Assembly: GCA_946885645.1 (NCBI GenBank)
Contig: CAMPGU010000250.1
Span: forward strand, 1 to 6,143
Direction: 5' to 3'
DNA length: 6,143 nucleotides
From: an uncultured Haloferula sp.
Lineage (GTDB): Bacteria > Verrucomicrobiota > Verrucomicrobiae > Verrucomicrobiales > Akkermansiaceae
Positions within the stretch are counted from its first letter, which is position 1; every line of letters begins with the position of its first letter. This document shows, one piece after another, positions 1 through 5,568 of this stretch. A program made the position numbers and the translations under genes. A model generated the notes under the pieces. The model was not told where the DNA came from. It ran no database searches and saw nothing but the letters and a program-made list of their open reading frames with translations.

Positions 1-80
1 TCCTGAGCCCCTACCGGATACAGGCAGGCGGCGATCAAGCCGAGGCAGAAGCGGCGGGTGATCTGGCGGAGGGCGGACAT
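1..80 (-). CDS. Exported protein, N-terminal fragment (partial)
   Basis: Only the first 26 codons are in the window, and the gene runs off the left edge. The ATG at 80-78 is the only possible start in this frame, because an in-frame TGA lies six codons upstream with no other start codon between. The peptide looks like a secretion signal: a basic n-region (R5, R9, R10), then a hydrophobic stretch FCLGLIAACLYPVGA (residues 11-25), then Q26. Two processing routes fit. Signal peptidase I could cut after V-G-A (residues 23-25). A lipobox-like I-A-A-C (residues 16-19) could instead make C19 the lipidated residue. The T-R-R at 8-10 gives weak Tat resemblance. The mature protein is not visible, so no function can be assigned. 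It lies 87 bases downstream of cimA on the same strand with no terminator between, so co-transcription is possible. No Shine-Dalgarno sequence is seen; the leader reads TCCTCCAGCC before the ATG. Confidence 0.6.
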   Translation of the reverse strand, partial: MSALRQITRRFCLGLIAACLYPVGAQ

Positions 81-167
81 GGCTGGAGGATACCCGGCTC
101 ACCGGCCCGGCCTATTGCCCCGATCGGGTGAAGGAAGGTTTTCTGTTCGCCCGGTCGGCAAGCCGCG

Positions 168-1745
168 CTACTTCCGCCGCTGGAGGAAAAGATCGATCCC
201 GTCCACGAGGGCAATCCAGGAAGCTTCTATGATGTTCTCCGAAACGCCCACCGTGCCCCAATTCTCCGTTCCATCGGTGGAGACGATCAACACGCGGGTC
301 TTCGCGGCGGTGGCGTCGTGCCCGTTGATGATGCGGACCTTGTAGTCCACCAGCGAGACGGTCGAAATCTCCGGGTAGAAGGGCCGGAGCGCCTTCCGGA
401 GCGCCTTGTCCAAGGCATTCACCACGCCGTGGCCTTCCGCCACGGTGTATTCCGGCACTTCGCCGACGTAGAGCTTCACGGTCGCTTCGCAAACGGGCTG
501 ATGACCGTCGCGGTACTGGCGGAAGGAGGTGTGGAATTCCTTAAGCTCGAAAGGCTTTTCATAGCTTCCGAGTTCGCGGCGGATCAAGAGCTCCAGCGAA
601 CCGCCCGCGGCTTCGAAGGCGTAGCCCTCATTCTCCAGATCCTTGACCTTTTGCAGCACCGCCTTCGCTTCGGCCGAACCCTTGTCCAAGCGGATGCCGA
701 GCTCGTCGGCCTTGATGAGAATGTTCGATTGGCCGCTGAGCTCGGAGACGAGGATATTCTGCTCGTTGCCCACCGCACCCGGCTCGATGTGCTCGTAGCT
801 GCGGGCCAGCTTTTGCACCGCATTGACGTGCATGCCGCCCTTGTGGGCGAAGGCCGTGCGACCGACGAAGGCGGCGCGGGGGAAGTGGGGATTGTTCGAG
901 ACATCGTCCACGAAATACGAGAGATCCCGTAGCTTCTCCAGCTCCGGAACGACTTGAAGGCCCATCTTCAGTTGAAGGATGGGAATGACCGAAGTCAGGT
1001 TGCAGTTTCCGGTGCGTTCGCCGTACCCGTTGATCGTTCCCTGCACCTGGACCGCCCCGGCCTTCACTGCGGCGACCGCATTGGCCACGCCGAGTTCGCA
1101 GTCGTTGTGGGTATGGATGCCGACCGGCACGCCGGGGAGGCGCGCCTGCACCGCCGCACAGATCTCCATCACCTCGGAGGGAAGCGTGCCGCCGTTGGTA
1201 TCGCAGAGCACCAGGCAATCGGCACCGCCTTCCGCGGCTGCCTCCAGGGACGCGAGCGCGTGCTCCGGGGAGTCCTTGTAGCCGTCGAAGAAATGCTCGG
1301 CATCATAGACCACCTCGCGGCCGTGCTTTTTCAGGTGAGCCACCGTGTCGCGGATCATCGCCCGGTTTTCTTCCGGGGTGGTGCGCAGGACTTCGGTGAC
1401 GTGAAGCTCCCAGCTTTTCCCGAAGATGGTCACCACCGGGGTCTCCGCTTCGAGCAGCAGCCTCACCTGAGGGTCCTCTTCGACAGGAGTATCGGCGCGA
1501 CGGGTGGATCCGAAGGCGGCAAGCTTCGCGCGGGACAGCGTCAGCTTCTTGGCCTCGTGGAAAAATTCCACGTCCTTTGGGTTCGAGCCCGGCCAGCCTC
1601 CCTCGATGTAGTCGATCCCGAAAGCATCGAGGCGCTCGGCAATGCGCAGCTTGTCGAGCAGCGAGAGCTGGAAACCTTCGCCCTGCGTGCCATCGCGCAG
1701 GGTGGTATCGTACAGTCGGACGGGCTTGTCAGGAAGGGCGCTCAT
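168..1745 (-). CDS. cimA: Citramalate synthase (CimA/LeuA family)
   Basis: This 525-residue enzyme of the 2-isopropylmalate/homocitrate synthase superfamily is expected to condense acetyl-CoA with pyruvate to (R)-citramalate, the first step of the threonine-independent route to 2-oxobutyrate and isoleucine, in the cytoplasm. The HMGL-like TIM barrel opens with LYDTTLRDG (residues 11-19; R17 and D18 catalytic/metal-binding), followed by GGWPGSNPKD (49-58), which is characteristic of the CimA branch. The metal-binding HTHND is at 211-215, GTINGYGERTGN at 236-247, and the accessory-domain motif AHKGGMH at 300-306. A C-terminal LeuA-type allosteric/dimerisation domain fills about 400-522, which suggests feedback control, probably by isoleucine. 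Length and domain order are normal. The ATG at 1745 is fixed by an in-frame TAG nine codons upstream with no other start between. No Shine-Dalgarno sequence is seen. The stop is TAG. CimA is preferred over LeuA or homocitrate synthase because of the GWPGSNPKD segment and overall pattern; substrate specificity is inferred. Confidence 0.88.
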   Translation of the reverse strand: MSALPDKPVRLYDTTLRDGTQGEGFQLSLLDKLRIAERLDAFGIDYIEGGWPGSNPKDVEFFHEAKKLTLSRAKLAAFGSTRRADTPVEEDPQVRLLLEAETPVVTIFGKSWELHVTEVLRTTPEENRAMIRDTVAHLKKHGREVVYDAEHFFDGYKDSPEHALASLEAAAEGGADCLVLCDTNGGTLPSEVMEICAAVQARLPGVPVGIHTHNDCELGVANAVAAVKAGAVQVQGTINGYGERTGNCNLTSVIPILQLKMGLQVVPELEKLRDLSYFVDDVSNNPHFPRAAFVGRTAFAHKGGMHVNAVQKLARSYEHIEPGAVGNEQNILVSELSGQSNILIKADELGIRLDKGSAEAKAVLQKVKDLENEGYAFEAAGGSLELLIRRELGSYEKPFELKEFHTSFRQYRDGHQPVCEATVKLYVGEVPEYTVAEGHGVVNALDKALRKALRPFYPEISTVSLVDYKVRIINGHDATAAKTRVLIVSTDGTENWGTVGVSENIIEASWIALVDGIDLFLQRRK

Positions 1746-1802
1746 TGTTAGCGGGACGGGCCGCGGACCCTAAAGCGAGCCAAGCCCGCGGGCAATACAC
1801 AA

Positions 1803-2044
1803 TCCGGACAGCGGGAGGTAGCTCAAGGTGCCGGCAACAGGAGCTCCTGCGTTCGATCACTTAGGCAGCCCGGGGAAAACCGGAGCACCGGCTGCCGGGT
1901 CTTTTCCCCTTCGGGTGATAGCGCCTTGGCATACCGCCATTGCCCGGAGGAAAGAGGCCGATGCGTCTCCCCCTTGCTCCCTCGGCAGGGGTCCCGGGTC
2001 GCCTGGTTAGTACCCGCCGATCTTTCCTCAGCAAGAGTCTCCGG
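1803..2044. ncRNA. Candidate structured RNA or cimA leader (unassigned)
   Basis: This stretch lacks a convincing gene but holds nested, compatible inverted repeats (plus-strand positions). GAGGAAAGA 1947-1955 pairs with TCTTTCCTC 2021-2029 and encloses two hairpins: GCCGA 1957-1961/TCGGC 1982-1986 and CGGGT 1995-1999/ACCCG 2012-2016. CCGGCAA 1831-1837 pairs with TTGCCCGG 1940-1947 (one bulge) and encloses three elements: CAGGAGCTCCTG 1838-1849, the ATCAC 1856-1860/GTGAT 1915-1919 helix, and TGGC 1927-1930/GCCA 1936-1939. GGGGAAAA 1872-1879 pairs with TTTTCCCC 1902-1909 inside the ATCAC/GTGAT helix. CTTGCT 1973-1978, in a hairpin loop, matches AGCAAG 2030-2035, a possible pseudoknot. CCGGA 1804-1808/TCCGG 2040-2044 could close the whole. 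The minus strand would make it a cimA leader; the pairings do not settle the strand. I could not match it to tRNA, tmRNA, SRP RNA, RNase P RNA, 6S RNA or a known riboswitch. The fold was found by eye, so confidence is low. Confidence 0.3.
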
Positions 2045-2243
2045 TAATCTGGAAGAAACACCACCGCGTGCAAGAAAGACACCTACCATAGCGAGAACTA
2101 CGACCAACCTCGAATGGGCCGCGGTGTCGCGTATGTACGGCTAATGCATCGCCGCCGGGATGGAAGGCAAAAGGGAAATCAATGTCCCCACTTCAAGCAA
2201 CAACATAACTTCTCGATGAGAAGCGACAACTACACAGACACAG
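2045..2243. other. Intergenic stretch, no gene seen
   Basis: This is the right part of the 546-base gap between the small orphan gene and cimA. I see no supported coding region. It becomes less GC-rich towards the right. The only clear structure is a short perfect hairpin, CTTCTC-GAT-GAGAAG, at 2209-2223, which has no T-run on either side and so is not a terminator. A weaker pairing GCGGTG/CGCCGC (one G-T wobble) lies around 2121-2156. A promoter for cimA or for the candidate RNA would be expected here on the minus strand, but no convincing -35/-10 pair stands out. Confidence 0.4.
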
Positions 2244-2274
2244 AAAACCTGTCCGGGACTTCATCCCGGACAGG
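2244..2274 (-). terminator. Intrinsic terminator of the 178-residue gene
   Basis: There is a perfect 11-bp inverted repeat, CCTGTCCGGGA (2248-2258) and TCCCGGACAGG (2264-2274), with a five-base loop. Read on the minus strand, the GC-rich stem is followed at once by TTTTCTGTG, the arrangement of a Rho-independent terminator. It begins 17 bases past the stop codon of the small gene at 2292, so it should end that transcript and insulate it from cimA. The opposite strand has no T-run after the stem, so it acts in one direction only. Confidence 0.88.
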
Positions 2275-2291
2275 CCTGGCATTGGAAATAA

Positions 2292-2828
2292 TCAAGCCCG
2301 GATACCGGCAAGCTCCAGAAACTTATCCAGCGGCATGGCCACTTGAATCTGGGGAGAAGTTTGGGTGACGTGGATAGCGGAGGCATTCGCAGGAATCGAA
2401 CCGAACTGGAGATCCAGTTTCTTAATCGAGTCCGGGATCTGGGTCTGGATCTCTCCGCTCAACAGATCCTGGGTAATCTTTACGGGGAATCCTTTGCCGT
2501 GCAGCACCTTGTAGAAAACGCTCTCGTCCACCTTGCCCGATGCCGGGGCGGCGGCTTTGGAACTCGAGACGCGAGCCGCCTTCGGAGACTTGCTGCCTTT
2601 TTCGTCGGCTTCTCCACTGGCGGGACAGGTTCCATAGGAGGAAAGATATTTACCCGATACCCAGATCGGGGACTCGCCCGCACGGCGATAGCGCGGCGTA
2701 TCCTTGAGAGTCCACTTGCATTTGGACTTTTCGAGATCGGCATATACAGCCGCTTCCGTGGCTTCCAAACCGTTCTTTTTCCGGAGTTCGAGAACTTGTG
2801 CCAGCGTGTCGGATGGGATCTTGTCCAT
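2292..2828 (-). CDS. Hypothetical protein, two blocks joined by a linker
   Basis: I do not recognise this 178-residue protein. The ATG at 2828 is the only start after an in-frame TAA about 11 codons upstream. It has no signal peptide or membrane segment, so it is probably cytoplasmic. Residues 1-66 form a charged N-terminal block with a likely helix at 7-36 and W39, W56 and Y61. Residues 68-98 form a low-complexity Ser/Ala/Lys/Gly-rich linker. Residues 99-178 form a second block that reads as alternating helix and beta strand, with a hydrophobic final helix around 166-176. The only cysteines are C37 and C68. The coding call rests on its fixed start, its own strong terminator 17 bases downstream, its protein-like composition, and dyads just upstream. 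It looks monocistronic. The basic linker could allow nucleic-acid contact, but that is speculation. No Shine-Dalgarno sequence precedes the start. Confidence 0.72.
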   Translation of the reverse strand: MDKIPSDTLAQVLELRKKNGLEATEAAVYADLEKSKCKWTLKDTPRYRRAGESPIWVSGKYLSSYGTCPASGEADEKGSKSPKAARVSSSKAAAPASGKVDESVFYKVLHGKGFPVKITQDLLSGEIQTQIPDSIKKLDLQFGSIPANASAIHVTQTSPQIQVAMPLDKFLELAGIRA

Positions 2829-2872
2829 AAGGTGGCGGGAACGTGGCGAGGGTTACCGGATCCCGCAAGGGA

Positions 2873-2890
2873 GATATTCACCAAAATATC
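2873..2890. promoter_or_regulatory. AT-rich dyad upstream of the small gene
   Basis: GATATT (2873-2878) and AATATC (2885-2890) form a perfect 6-bp inverted repeat with a six-base spacer, in an AT-rich island unlike the surrounding GC-rich DNA. It lies 45-62 bases upstream of the ATG at 2828. Position and shape fit an operator or a promoter region for the 178-residue gene. No clear -35/-10 pair could be fixed, so the role is inferred. Confidence 0.35.
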
Positions 2891-2893
2891 GCT

Positions 2894-2916
2894 AAAAATT
2901 CATCACCCCTGATGAA
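2894..2916 (-). terminator. Hairpin plus T-run, weak terminator candidate
   Basis: TTCATCA (2899-2905) and TGATGAA (2910-2916) make a perfect 7-bp inverted repeat around a four-base loop. On the minus strand the stem is followed directly by TTTTT. This resembles a short intrinsic terminator for the surface-protein gene, whose stop lies 142 bases upstream. The stem is AT-rich, so it would be a weak one. The same dyad could be an operator for the small gene that begins 71 bases further on. Confidence 0.4.
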
Positions 2917-2972
2917 GAGGTAAACGGCGCTCCCGAAGACGTCATTCGCTCGCTCCGGACCTGCCGCCCGCT

Positions 2973-3024
2973 CGCACGGATCCCGAGGTCCCTTTCGGGG
3001 AGAAGAGGCCGCCCCGCCCGTGCG
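2973..3024. repeat. Inverted repeat after the surface-protein gene
   Basis: CGCACGG (2973-2979) and CCGTGCG (3018-3024) form a perfect 7-bp inverted repeat. It encloses a smaller hairpin, TCCC-TTTCG-GGGA, at 2989-3001. It lies 35-86 bases past the surface-protein stop. The transcript would fold here, but no T-run follows on the minus strand, so this is not a standard intrinsic terminator. It may protect the 3' end or assist the T-run hairpin downstream. Confidence 0.35.
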
Positions 3025-3058
3025 GAACGACCTCCCCTACTCCTCTTGGAAACGTTTT

Positions 3059-5398
3059 TCAGGGGATATCCACCCTGAGCCGGGCAAACAATCGACCTGG
3101 AGCCATCGGGATGCCCACGGTTACGACCTCATCCCCGGTAGGGACATCCTCGGCGATCATGATTGTCACGCCGTCGGTGCCGTCGGTAGCCGTGGTCCAG
3201 CTATCATCGAGATCGCTGCCATATTCCACGATGGGCGGGGTCCCGGCGGATTCAGCGGTCCGGCGGAAACTGAAAACGAATTTGCCGTCCTCCACCTCTC
3301 CGGCCGGTAATTTGGAAGCATCTCCCGTCGCGCCCGGATTACCGCCGACCACGAATTCGATGGCATTCGGGATCCCGTCGTCATCCGGGTCCGCGGAACC
3401 GGCTGCATCCTCTCCTTCCAAGCCTTTCGAAGCGGCCCAGGCCTCGTAAGGGGAGGCCGCCGGCGCACCCGAAATCGTGATGGCATCCGCGCCGACGGTT
3501 ACAGAGAAGCCGGCGGGCAGGCCGGTCACTTCCATGAACTCCGTGCCGACCATGGTATCAAAGGTGGCGATGGTGTAGGTTCCCGCAAGCAAGGTCGCCC
3601 CGGTGAGATCCAAGGTGGCGCCTTCGATGTTCAACTCCCCGCCCACTTCCAAAGGAGCGACCAAGGCACCATCGAACACCGGCTTCAGGACGCCGCCGGG
3701 AAACTCCACGTTTCCTCCCACCGACAATTCGCCCCCGTTGTCCCCTGGCGAGATGGCGCCGACGACGGTGACCGAGCCGCCGATCGTTCCATTTCCGGCC
3801 AAGGTCGCTCCCGAATTCACCCATACCGGCGACACGGGAAGCGTTCCGTTCATCGCGAGCGTGCCTTGCTGAATGATCGTATCCCCGATGTAATTCGAGT
3901 TCCCTTCCAAGGTCAGCCTACCATCGCCGGTCTTGGACAGGCCGCCGCCCGCATCCGCGAGGGTCTGGCTGACGGCTATTTCAAAGCCGTTGGTATCGAT
4001 GACGACCCCGCCCGCCCCGACGTTGACGGCGGAGATGCCGCTCATGAAATCGCCGGTGCTTCCGTTCGCGCGCAGAATCCCGCCATTGAAATTGACGGTG
4101 GACGCCGCGGTGGAAATTCCCTGGGTGATGCGGTCCACGGACAGGAGGCCGCCGTCGAGATTCAGGGTCCCTACGGCGGTATCGGCGTGACCCAGCTCGA
4201 GGAGAGTGACGACGGCTTCCCCGATTCCGGAAAGAGTCCAGGTGGCCGTCCCGTTCCCCGCGGCTCCCAGCCAGGTTTCGCCGCCGATGTTCACGAGGCG
4301 GCCTGAGTCGATGGTGATGGTCGCGGAGGAGCCTTGGCCGGAAGCGAATGCAAAGCCGGAACCGGCTGATGTCTTGGTGATCGTGCCCCCCTTGAGATCC
4401 AGGACCGCCGAGCCACCGTCTTCGCCGAGGACGAAGGAACCGCCGATCACCATCGAAGGAGCCCCTTGGGAACCCGTCTCCATCACGTAGGATCCCGCTG
4501 CCGAAGCGCCACTCCCCAGGATGAAATCCCCGCCGCAATTGATGAAGCCGGAGCTCTGCTCGATGGCTCCCTCGGCTCCGTTTCCTTCGCCGACGACGAT
4601 CGGGCCGGCAGGTGATTTTCCGATGAAGCCGTTGCTCATCTTCAGCAACCCCGCCGCGCCTCCGGTGCCGACGGAGAAGGCGCCATTCGCGATGATCACG
4701 GCCCCGGGGAGATCGTAGGTGCCCGCGATTCCATTCACCCCCTGTTGTTGGTCCCCGCTTCCGATGAAAATTCCTCCATTGCTGACAAAGGTGCCTCCGG
4801 TGTGGGTGACTGTTCCCGTGGAGGAGGAGCCGGGAATGCTGCGGTCACCCACGATGAAATCCCCGCTGGAAGTGAGGCTCCCGGCCATGGAAAAGGTGCC
4901 GGTGCCGAGACGGCCCACCGTGATCGTGCCGGCCCCGCGGGTGAAGGAGACATCTGCCGCAAGAGCAAAAGAGGCCGTGCTTCCCGCGCCTTCGGCGATG
5001 ATGAAGTCGCCTTCCCCCTGATGGAGGCTTCCCGCTTCCGAGGAGAAACTGCCGGTGGATCCGGTGGAGACGCCCAAGCGCACCGCATTCAATACCACCA
5101 GATCCCCGGCGGTGTGCCGGAAGGTGCCGCCGCCCGCGACGGAGCCGGTATGGAGGCCGGCCACGGTGAGGCTACCGCCGATTCCCGCGGTTCCGCCGTT
5201 GTCAATGACCGCATGGTCGCCGTCGAAGGGAACGACGCCGCCCGTCCAATTCCCGGCAACGGAGAAGTCGCCGGTGGCCGCGGACCAGGTGATATCCGCG
5301 CCGGATGAGATCCCTGAAGCGAAGACCGCCGCCGTGGAGGCCAAGGAGAGCATGGCTCCCCGCCGGGAAAGGTGATGCTGGGTGCGAGATATTCTCAT
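3059..5398 (-). CDS. Secreted beta-repeat surface protein (autotransporter-associated repeats)
   Basis: This 779-residue protein is probably exported and beta-helical. The n-region is basic (residues 2-13, ending S-R-R), the hydrophobic core is about 15-28, and a plausible cleavage site follows S-S-G-A at 34. Residues 131-427 hold about eleven tandem units of roughly 22-30 residues, each starting like (D/S)FIVGxGxGSxG and ending near a Gly-Gly. They fit the T5SS/PEP-CTERM-associated repeat type. A typical autotransporter-associated beta-strand repeat follows at about 484-518 (GGGLSKTGDGRLTLEGN). The C-terminal block (about 649-779) starts SPYEAWAASKG and has an acidic, Ca-site-like DPDDDGIPN (670-678) before IEF, ending in F-A-R-L-R-V. 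I see no C-terminal beta-barrel and no PEP-CTERM anchor, so despite the repeat names it is not a complete autotransporter. The ATG at 5398 is preferred because it includes the basic n-region; Met16 would lose it. A LytTR regulator gene lies 170 bases upstream. Ligand and role are unknown. Confidence 0.85.
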   Translation of the reverse strand: MRISRTQHHLSRRGAMLSLASTAAVFASGISSGADITWSAATGDFSVAGNWTGGVVPFDGDHAVIDNGGTAGIGGSLTVAGLHTGSVAGGGTFRHTAGDLVVLNAVRLGVSTGSTGSFSSEAGSLHQGEGDFIIAEGAGSTASFALAADVSFTRGAGTITVGRLGTGTFSMAGSLTSSGDFIVGDRSIPGSSSTGTVTHTGGTFVSNGGIFIGSGDQQQGVNGIAGTYDLPGAVIIANGAFSVGTGGAAGLLKMSNGFIGKSPAGPIVVGEGNGAEGAIEQSSGFINCGGDFILGSGASAAGSYVMETGSQGAPSMVIGGSFVLGEDGGSAVLDLKGGTITKTSAGSGFAFASGQGSSATITIDSGRLVNIGGETWLGAAGNGTATWTLSGIGEAVVTLLELGHADTAVGTLNLDGGLLSVDRITQGISTAASTVNFNGGILRANGSTGDFMSGISAVNVGAGGVVIDTNGFEIAVSQTLADAGGGLSKTGDGRLTLEGNSNYIGDTIIQQGTLAMNGTLPVSPVWVNSGATLAGNGTIGGSVTVVGAISPGDNGGELSVGGNVEFPGGVLKPVFDGALVAPLEVGGELNIEGATLDLTGATLLAGTYTIATFDTMVGTEFMEVTGLPAGFSVTVGADAITISGAPAASPYEAWAASKGLEGEDAAGSADPDDDGIPNAIEFVVGGNPGATGDASKLPAGEVEDGKFVFSFRRTAESAGTPPIVEYGSDLDDSWTTATDGTDGVTIMIAEDVPTGDEVVTVGIPMAPGRLFARLRVDIP

Positions 5399-5422
5399 AT
5401 GGATGATTCGAGGAGGATTGAT

Positions 5423-5476
5423 CTACCGATCCGGACGCGCCGGGTTCCCGGGAAGAAACCCGTTTGTTGACGGTAG
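5423..5476. promoter_or_regulatory. Nested inverted repeats upstream of the surface-protein gene
   Basis: The outer pair is CTACCG (5423-5428) with CGGTAG (5471-5476). The inner pair is CGGGTT (5441-5446) with AACCCG (5457-5462). Between them is a 10-base palindrome, TTCCCGGGAA (5445-5454), which is an alternative fold. The element lies 25-78 bases upstream of the ATG at 5398, so it could be a regulator site or a structured 5' leader. It could also be part of the 3' end of the LytTR gene transcript, but no T-run follows on the minus strand. Confidence 0.35.
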
Positions 5477-5568
5477 GCGGACTAGCACCCGCTCACAGGA
5501 CCGCCACCCGGATGGGACGAACGCCGCAAGACACGTGACGAATCCGCCACGCCGGAGCCCGCCCTCTT

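Noticed and set aside
94..105. CCGG-CTCA-CCGG hairpin between cimA and the left-edge gene
   Set aside because: Only four base pairs and no T-run, so it is not a terminator; such short repeats are common in this composition.
954..1751. A 265-codon plus-strand open frame antisense to cimA
   Set aside because: It is the complement of a well-supported conserved enzyme gene. Long antisense frames are expected in GC-rich coding DNA, and its translation shows no family features.
1767..1795. A possible cimA promoter on the minus strand: TTGCCC, 17-base spacer, TAGGGT
   Set aside because: The spacing is right but the matches to consensus are weak (4 of 6 and 3 of 6) in GC-rich DNA, so chance is a sufficient explanation.
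1811..1860. tRNA-like start GCGGGAGGTAGCTCA followed later by GTTCGATC
   Set aside because: No T-arm pairs around TTCGATC, the D-loop would be 16 bases long, and there is no 3' half of an acceptor stem. No cloverleaf can be drawn.
1864..1905. Plus-strand intrinsic terminator (GGCAGCC/GGCTGCC hairpin, then GGGTCTTTT)
   Set aside because: No plus-strand gene lies upstream, the T-run is short and interrupted, and the stem competes with the GGGGAAAA/TTTTCCCC pairing.
1823..2107. A 94-codon minus-strand open frame with a hydrophobic N-terminus (VVVLAMVGVFLA)
   Set aside because: It overlaps the nested inverted repeats, other frames are open too because the DNA is GC-rich, and the rest of its translation has a random, Arg/Pro/Gly-rich composition with no domain signal.
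2480..2884. A 134-codon minus-strand frame starting upstream of the 178-residue gene
   Set aside because: It overlaps the 178-residue gene in another frame, reads as Arg/Ser/Pro-rich shadow sequence, and does not end near the terminator.
3866..4306. Plus-strand open frames inside the surface-protein gene
   Set aside because: They lie antisense to the repeat region and mirror its periodic Gly-rich codons; no independent coding evidence.
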